Of a stretch of 10,095 bases of DNA, positions 6,489 to 10,095 are shown one piece after another (the stretch's first letter is position 1; each line of letters opens with the position of its first letter). Under the pieces are notes generated by a model. That model saw only the letters and a list, made by a program, of their open reading frames with translations. It ran no database searches and was not told the DNA's origin. Position numbers and translations under genes: made by a program. This DNA is from an uncultured Planctomycetaceae bacterium (GTDB lineage: Bacteria > Planctomycetota > Planctomycetia > Planctomycetales > Planctomycetaceae): the NCBI GenBank assembly GCA_903898975.1, contig CAIUHT010001449.1:1-10095 (forward strand), read 5' to 3'.

Positions 6489-9307
6489 GGACGGGCACCT
6501 CGGCGGGGGCCTCGAACAGAGCGGCGTCCGCGCCACCGCAGCGGTGCGAGCCGCTGTTCAATCTCACGCTGGGCCGCTTCCATCGCCGCCGAGTCGGTCG
6601 TCCCCAGCCGGGCGAGCGTCGCCTGCAATTCGGCGGCCGCCGTCGGCGGCAGACTGCCCAGCAGCTTTTCGGTGAGGACCCGAGGAGCCCCCGAAAGGGC
6701 GACCGACCAGACCTGCGGATCGAACATCACGTACAACTCGCGCAACGATCCATCGTCGAGCATGCGCAGTTCGATGAACGGCGTGGGCGGGATGGCAGGG
6801 GCCGCTTCCTCGGACGCATGAGCCGGGTTCGACTGGGCAGGGAACTGCCCCGAGGGGGAGGCCAACGCGGCACCCGGCGCGACCGCCGAGGGGGGTTGGG
6901 TCGCGGCAGGACCGGTGGATGGGGGGCCACCAACAGCCGGGCTCGTGACGGCAGGACTGGTGCCAGCCCGGGGCGACAGCGCGGCCGCAGGCGTACCGAC
7001 AGAGAGCCGCGAGGCGGGTGCGGCCGGTGCCGGAATGGTGGAGGCCGATACGGGAGGCGTCGGAACGGTGTGCGCCGGGGCCCTGGTTGCGGGGGCGGCC
7101 TGGGCGGTGCGGATGGCGTGGAGCCGTTCTGCCAGGGCCAGGCCGAACTCGCGGAGAATGGTGGGCGAGGGAAGTTCCAGCCCCGCCAGTCGGCGGATCA
7201 CATCGAGCCGGGTTGTCGCCGGGAGCAGCCTCAACACGAACGTCGCCTGAGCAGCCGACAGCCGGGCGACAACGCAGGCAATGGACTGCGGGGTTTCTTC
7301 CGCGAGCAAGAGCCGCCATTCGTCGGCGGTGCAATCATCGAGCATCCGGAATTCGCGCTGCCCCTCAACCGCTTCGCCCTGCCACGTCGCGGGGCGTTCG
7401 CCAGTCGCCTCGATCGCCCACGGCAGGCTCGGTGTCGCCCGGGGTTCGAGAGGAACAAGGGGCGCGGGACTGGCGAAGGGGCCAGCCCCGGCTGGAGACG
7501 CAGCGGACGGCGGGGGGGTGACCGGGGGAGCGGACCGTGGTGGCGGAGTGGGCGTCGCGACCGCGGCGACGGGCGTGGTGGCGGCGGTGGCCGACGGATC
7601 GGACGCCGATGCCGCACCCGCGCTGGCAGGTGACGTGGCGAACTGCGTCACGGCGGCCGGGACTTCGGCGTTCAACAACTGGGCGGCGAGACTGATCTCT
7701 TCGGGCAGGTCGTCGCGGTCCTGCCGGTTGCGGTCGCGTGCCGAGCGCTCGCGCGAGAGACGCTCGGCCCCGGCCTCGGCACGGTCCGACCGTCGCGGCG
7801 AGCGCGGGGGCAGCTTTTCAGCCGCATGTCGGCGACGCCGCCGCCAGACCCACGCCGGGAGACCCAGCAACGCGACCCCGAGGGCCCCCCAGGCAGGCCA
7901 GCCAGTGGAGGAGCCCAGGTTCCCTCCCCGGGGAATGAGCCACCCCAGGCCAGGGAAGCCGCTGTCCACAGGTTCGCTGAAGAGTACGAGCACTGAAGTT
8001 TCAACCGGCTCTCCCGACTCGGTGGTGGGGGTGAGGCGGTGGACAATCTGTTCCACGCGGGAACTGACCTCGGCCCGGGTGGGGGCGGGTTTGCTGGAAC
8101 CGTCGGCAGGCGCCCCAGTGCGACGCAGGGGCGCGAGCGTGCGGGTCACTTTCGCAGGCACCTCGACGACCACTTCGTACGGTCGCCGGTCGCCCGGCGG
8201 GTTGGCATCGCTCATCAGCGACGTCGGTTGCACGCCGGAGGGCGAACCCGCGGGGCCGCCGCGACTGGGGCGGCGGGCGACGTGGGGCGAGAGCGACGTC
8301 GAGACCCGGTCGACGCGGATGCGAACGCCCGGGATCCAGGCGAGTTGCTGGCTCAATTCCTGCTGCAACTGGGCCGCCGGGTTGATCGGCAGCCCCTGCG
8401 GAGCGGGGGGTTCGAATGTCTCGGGGGGAGCCCGCCGGGGCTCGGCGGTCTCGACCTCTTCCACCTCGGCGTTCGCGTGCGTCACGCGTGCCGCGGCGGT
8501 GGCCTGCGGCCGGGTTCGACGGGCGGCATTGCCCCGGGACGGTTGGCGGAACAAATCGCCCCGCACGTCGCCGTCGGCAGCCAGTTCGCGCCGGTTCCCA
8601 CCGAGGCTCCGGTTCGCCGGGTCGGGGGTCTCGTCCGCTTCACCCCGCACCCAGCGGGCGCCGTCGGGGCCATTCACAAGGAAGGTGACATCTTCCGGGC
8701 CCGCCAGTCCGAACGCGCTGACGATGGCCATCTGGAACGACTCAGCCAGTTCGTGCGAAACCTCGCGGCCAGCGCGGGGGGTCACCCCCAGCACCACGGT
8801 GGTGCGCTGCTCCTGGCCGAAGCTGCGACGGCGGTTGCGGTTCCAGACCAGCTTCGCCGTGGCGACATTGGGGTCGGACTGAAACATCTCAACCAGCTCG
8901 GCGGCGCGCTGCGAGTCGAGTTGTTCCTGCCGCTGACTCTCGGTGGTGGGCCAGAACGAACCGATGGGCGACGCGTCTGCCGACCGGGTGGGAGCGGGGT
9001 TCGCAGTGGCGAGAGCCTGGAGCGCGGCTTGAGCGTCGGTGAGTTGCGAGGCGGGAACGAACAGTTGACCGTTGCGGAGGCGGGCCTCGGTCAGTCCCGA
9101 TTTCTTGAGGTGGGCGAGGGTGGTTCGCAATTCGGTGGCGGGGCGGGATGCCCCGGGGAACAGCGCGACCTCCTGCTCGCGGGGCCAGGCGACCAGCCCC
9201 AGCAGCGCGACCAGCACCAGCCCGGCCACCCCCCAGCGGACCCGTGCCGAGCCGAGGGGGGGAAGCTGTGTCAGCAGTTTCCGCCACTGCTCGGGCCAGT
9301 CGTTCAT
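6485..9307 (-). CDS. fliF-fliG: Natural FliF-FliG fusion: MS-ring protein joined to the rotor switch protein
   Basis: One open frame of 940 codons. Residues 1-490 are a divergent FliF: TM1 about 24-41, RBM1 about 43-100, RBM2 about 125-215, an 80-residue polar linker, a degenerate RBM3/collar about 305-445, TM2 about 468-488, then a RRRRRR cluster (489-493). Residues 500-630 are Arg-rich and then Pro/Ala-rich. Residues 651-735 match FliG-M, with EETPQ (670-674) where FliG has EHPQ. Residues 736-842 are a second Pro/Ala linker. Residues 844-922 match FliG-C (IELRMLDDGSL, ALSGA, EKLL). No FliG-N domain is visible. FliF plus FliG normally total about 890 residues as two proteins. In FliG-C the five torque-linked charged residues are absent. 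The ATG at 9307 is chosen because MNDWPEQWRKLL matches a FliF N-terminus; upstream codons to 9688 look non-coding. Confidence 0.88.
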   Translation of the reverse strand: MNDWPEQWRKLLTQLPPLGSARVRWGVAGLVLVALLGLVAWPREQEVALFPGASRPATELRTTLAHLKKSGLTEARLRNGQLFVPASQLTDAQAALQALATANPAPTRSADASPIGSFWPTTESQRQEQLDSQRAAELVEMFQSDPNVATAKLVWNRNRRRSFGQEQRTTVVLGVTPRAGREVSHELAESFQMAIVSAFGLAGPEDVTFLVNGPDGARWVRGEADETPDPANRSLGGNRRELAADGDVRGDLFRQPSRGNAARRTRPQATAAARVTHANAEVEEVETAEPRRAPPETFEPPAPQGLPINPAAQLQQELSQQLAWIPGVRIRVDRVSTSLSPHVARRPSRGGPAGSPSGVQPTSLMSDANPPGDRRPYEVVVEVPAKVTRTLAPLRRTGAPADGSSKPAPTRAEVSSRVEQIVHRLTPTTESGEPVETSVLVLFSEPVDSGFPGLGWLIPRGGNLGSSTGWPAWGALGVALLGLPAWVWRRRRRHAAEKLPPRSPRRSDRAEAGAERLSRERSARDRNRQDRDDLPEEISLAAQLLNAEVPAAVTQFATSPASAGAASASDPSATAATTPVAAVATPTPPPRSAPPVTPPPSAASPAGAGPFASPAPLVPLEPRATPSLPWAIEATGERPATWQGEAVEGQREFRMLDDCTADEWRLLLAEETPQSIACVVARLSAAQATFVLRLLPATTRLDVIRRLAGLELPSPTILREFGLALAERLHAIRTAQAAPATRAPAHTVPTPPVSASTIPAPAAPASRLSVGTPAAALSPRAGTSPAVTSPAVGGPPSTGPAATQPPSAVAPGAALASPSGQFPAQSNPAHASEEAAPAIPPTPFIELRMLDDGSLRELYVMFDPQVWSVALSGAPRVLTEKLLGSLPPTAAAELQATLARLGTTDSAAMEAAQREIEQRLAPLRWRGRRSVRGPRRGARP

Positions 9308-9445
9308 ACGGAGCATCCAGCAACACCAGGAAGCGGAACGAGCGGAGCGGGTGGGGGGCGAGACGGTCGGCCCCAGCGGGAGCGGGGACGAAGGGGAACA
9401 CTGTCGGGGACTCATCCGGCGGGCAGGGCCAGCCAGGGGCGGGGG

Positions 9446-9475
9446 GTCATACCCCTCGAACGGCGAGAGGGTCAA
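9446..9475 (-). promoter_or_regulatory. Sigma70-like promoter candidate for the fliFG-fliH-fliI-fliJ operon
   Basis: The minus strand reads TTGACC (9475-9470), an 18-base spacer, then TATGAC (9451-9446). These match five of six and four of six bases of the sigma70 consensus. Transcription would begin near 9439, leaving a leader of about 130 bases before the FliF ATG. No sigma54 or sigma28 pattern of correct spacing was found in the same stretch. Chance matches are possible, but the adjoining dyad raises the likelihood. Confidence 0.35.
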
Positions 9476-9477
9476 GG

Positions 9478-9492
9478 CGTCTTCTGAAGACG
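9478..9492. promoter_or_regulatory. Perfect 15-bp dyad next to the operon promoter, possible operator
   Basis: CGTCTTC-T-GAAGACG is a perfect 7+1+7 palindrome two bases upstream of the -35 candidate. That position suits an activator or repressor of the flagellar operon. The short central base makes an RNA hairpin unlikely, so a protein-binding site is the better reading. Confidence 0.35.
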
Positions 9493-9610
9493 GCGCAGCC
9501 TGGGCAAGTGAGGCAAGCTGGCGAACTGCCAGTGGAAGGCCACATCTGGATTGCCCCAAACAGCTCCAACGCGACAGCTCCAACCCAATGGCTCCCTGCA
9601 AACGGCTGTT

Positions 9611-9628
9611 CGCGGAAGGAGATCCGCG
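9611..9628. repeat. Perfect inverted repeat, 6-bp stem and 6-base loop
   Basis: CGCGGA and TCCGCG flank AGGAGA. It lies about 200 bases past the stop of the CitG/MdcB-type gene and lacks a T-tract, so it is at best a weak transcription-ending structure. Confidence 0.2.
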
Positions 9629-9702
9629 CGCGGAGGTCAGGCCGCCCACGAGGGTGGGAGGGACCTGGGATTGTGGGCACGCGGTCACCCCACGCAGACG
9701 GG

Positions 9703-10095
9703 CGGCCAGCGGGGGTGAGCGGGATCGGCGAGGGGCCGCAGGAACGGGCGACGCTGGGGCAACGCGTCGGCTGTCCCGGTTGGCGGGCGGGGTTGTCGAT
9801 CGACGAGCGTGTGTCGATTGAGCGACCGACCACTACGCGTCCGACAACTCGGCCAGGGGACAGGGGGGCCAGCCGGGTTGGTCGTCGCGAAAGAAGGCGA
9901 ACAGGCTGGCCCCCACCAGGTCGGCGGTGGTGCCCGGATTGCGGCGATGACCATCGGCCCGCAGCCAGTGGTCAAATTCGGTAAGGGCGACCTGCCCGGT
10001 GGGGGTGTGGGGCCAACCCGTGGCGAGCACCTCGCTGGCACGCTGGCTGGCCTCGTCGGCCAGCGGGGGTGAGCGGGATCGGCGAGGGGCCGCAG
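9703..10095. repeat. 39-base exact direct repeat, second copy ending at the window edge
   Basis: The 39 bases at 9703-9741 recur without change at 10057-10095. The base to the left of each copy differs (G versus T), so the left boundary is exact; the right boundary of the second copy is the window edge. One copy lies in non-coding DNA, the other in the CitG/MdcB-type frame. Confidence 0.9.
9833..10095 (-). CDS. C-terminal fragment of a CitG/MdcB-family triphosphoribosyl-dephospho-CoA synthase
   Basis: The frame is open from the right edge to a TAG at 9833-9835, giving 86 residues. The segment FDHWLRADGHRRNPGTTADL followed by VGASLFAFF closely matches the conserved C-terminus of the CitG/MdcB family. 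That family makes the prosthetic-group precursor 2'-(5''-triphosphoribosyl)-3'-dephospho-CoA from ATP and dephospho-CoA for citrate lyase or malonate decarboxylase. Distant members also occur in tetrahydromethanopterin C1 gene clusters, including those of Planctomycetes, where the reaction is not settled. The upstream part, ADEASQRASEVL, also fits the family, but the residues encoded by the last 39 bases at the edge fall in a repeat and may be an assembly join. The gene ends 526 bases before the FliF start and is not obviously co-transcribed with it. Confidence 0.8.
   Translation of the reverse strand, partial: AAPRRSRSPPLADEASQRASEVLATGWPHTPTGQVALTEFDHWLRADGHRRNPGTTADLVGASLFAFFRDDQPGWPPCPLAELSDA

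Larger units (their letters stand above)
9308..9832. other. Non-coding region upstream of the flagellar operon
   Basis: No believable gene is seen; the long frames on both strands here translate to Pro/Arg-rich text without domain character. It contains the promoter candidate and dyad listed separately. Other elements are an 11-base direct repeat ACAGCTCCAAC (9560-9570 and 9574-9584), small hairpins at 9518-9532 (CTGGC-GAACT-GCCAG) and 9611-9628 (CGCGGA-AGGAGA-TCCGCG), and one copy of a 39-base repeat (9703-9741). The usual flgB, flgC and fliE genes that often precede fliF are absent. Confidence 0.6.

Noticed and set aside
7418..7810. The fusion as a frameshift or missed-stop artefact
   Set aside because: An indel would be expected to leave out-of-frame text or a stop near the junction. 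The frame stays open, with plausible GC-rich third positions through the linker and clear FliF and FliG domains on each side. Read data could still overturn this.
9515..9535. TGGCAG ... TTGC as a sigma54 promoter on the minus strand
   Set aside because: The GG and GC doublets are 16 positions apart, not the required spacing of about 12 between the -24 and -12 elements.
9645..9658. CCCAC-GAGG-GTGGG hairpin as a terminator for the CitG/MdcB-type gene
   Set aside because: The stem is only five base pairs, there is no T-tract, and it lies about 175 bases past the stop.
9308..9688. 127-codon N-terminal extension of the FliF-FliG frame
   Set aside because: It is rich in Pro, Ser and Arg without domain character, and FliF similarity and the expected short leader before TM1 begin at the ATG at 9307. 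The promoter candidate also lies inside it.
9447..9833. 128-codon minus-strand frame between the CitG/MdcB-type gene and fliF-fliG
   Set aside because: The translation is Pro/Arg-rich, starts at the CitG/MdcB-type stop and would cover the promoter candidate. No motif supports it.

Overview
This is a high-GC bacterial window in which every recognisable gene lies on the minus strand. A planctomycete is the likely source. The evidence is a DUF1501 protein with a Tat signal (a family hugely expanded in Planctomycetes), weak or absent Shine-Dalgarno sites before most genes, long Pro/Ala-rich linkers, and a CitG/MdcB-type gene next to a divergent flagellar operon. This assignment is inference; no rRNA or marker gene is present.

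Layout, read in the direction of transcription (right to left). (1) 10095-9833: the C-terminus of a CitG/MdcB-family triphosphoribosyl-dephospho-CoA synthase, cut by the window edge. (2) 9832-9308: non-coding, with a sigma70-like promoter candidate (9446-9475) and a perfect 15-bp dyad just upstream of it (9478-9492). (3) 9307-3944: a compact four-gene flagellar operon. It encodes a FliF-FliG fusion of 940 aa, FliH, FliI and FliJ, whose genes overlap by 4, 4 and 7 bases. (4) 3943-3676: a spacer with three imperfect 16-bp tandem units. (5) 3675-2902: an unfamiliar 257-aa protein with an HNH-like zinc-binding core and the only strong Shine-Dalgarno site in the window. (6) 2901-2344: non-coding. 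(7) 2343-421: a Tat-exported DUF1501 protein with an unusual C-terminal extension of about 150 residues. (8) 420-103: a non-coding leader with two pairs of short direct repeats. (9) 102-1: the first 34 codons of a gene that runs off the left edge, perhaps a membrane histidine kinase.

The main discovery candidate is the flagellar operon. The MS-ring protein FliF and the rotor protein FliG are one continuous reading frame. The FliG N-terminal domain, which normally docks on FliF, is not recognisable, and low-complexity linkers join FliF to FliG-M and FliG-M to FliG-C. In an ungapped alignment of FliG-C, recalled from E. coli FliG, all five charged residues of the stator interface (K264, R281, D288, D289, R297) are replaced by S, T, A, T and D. 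The export ATPase FliI, in contrast, keeps all its key motifs. No rod, hook, FliE, FliM/FliN or stator gene is in the window. Together this suggests an export machine whose secretion side is preserved and whose torque side has decayed: a possible flagellum-derived secretion apparatus, or a very divergent motor. The rest of the genome is needed to decide.
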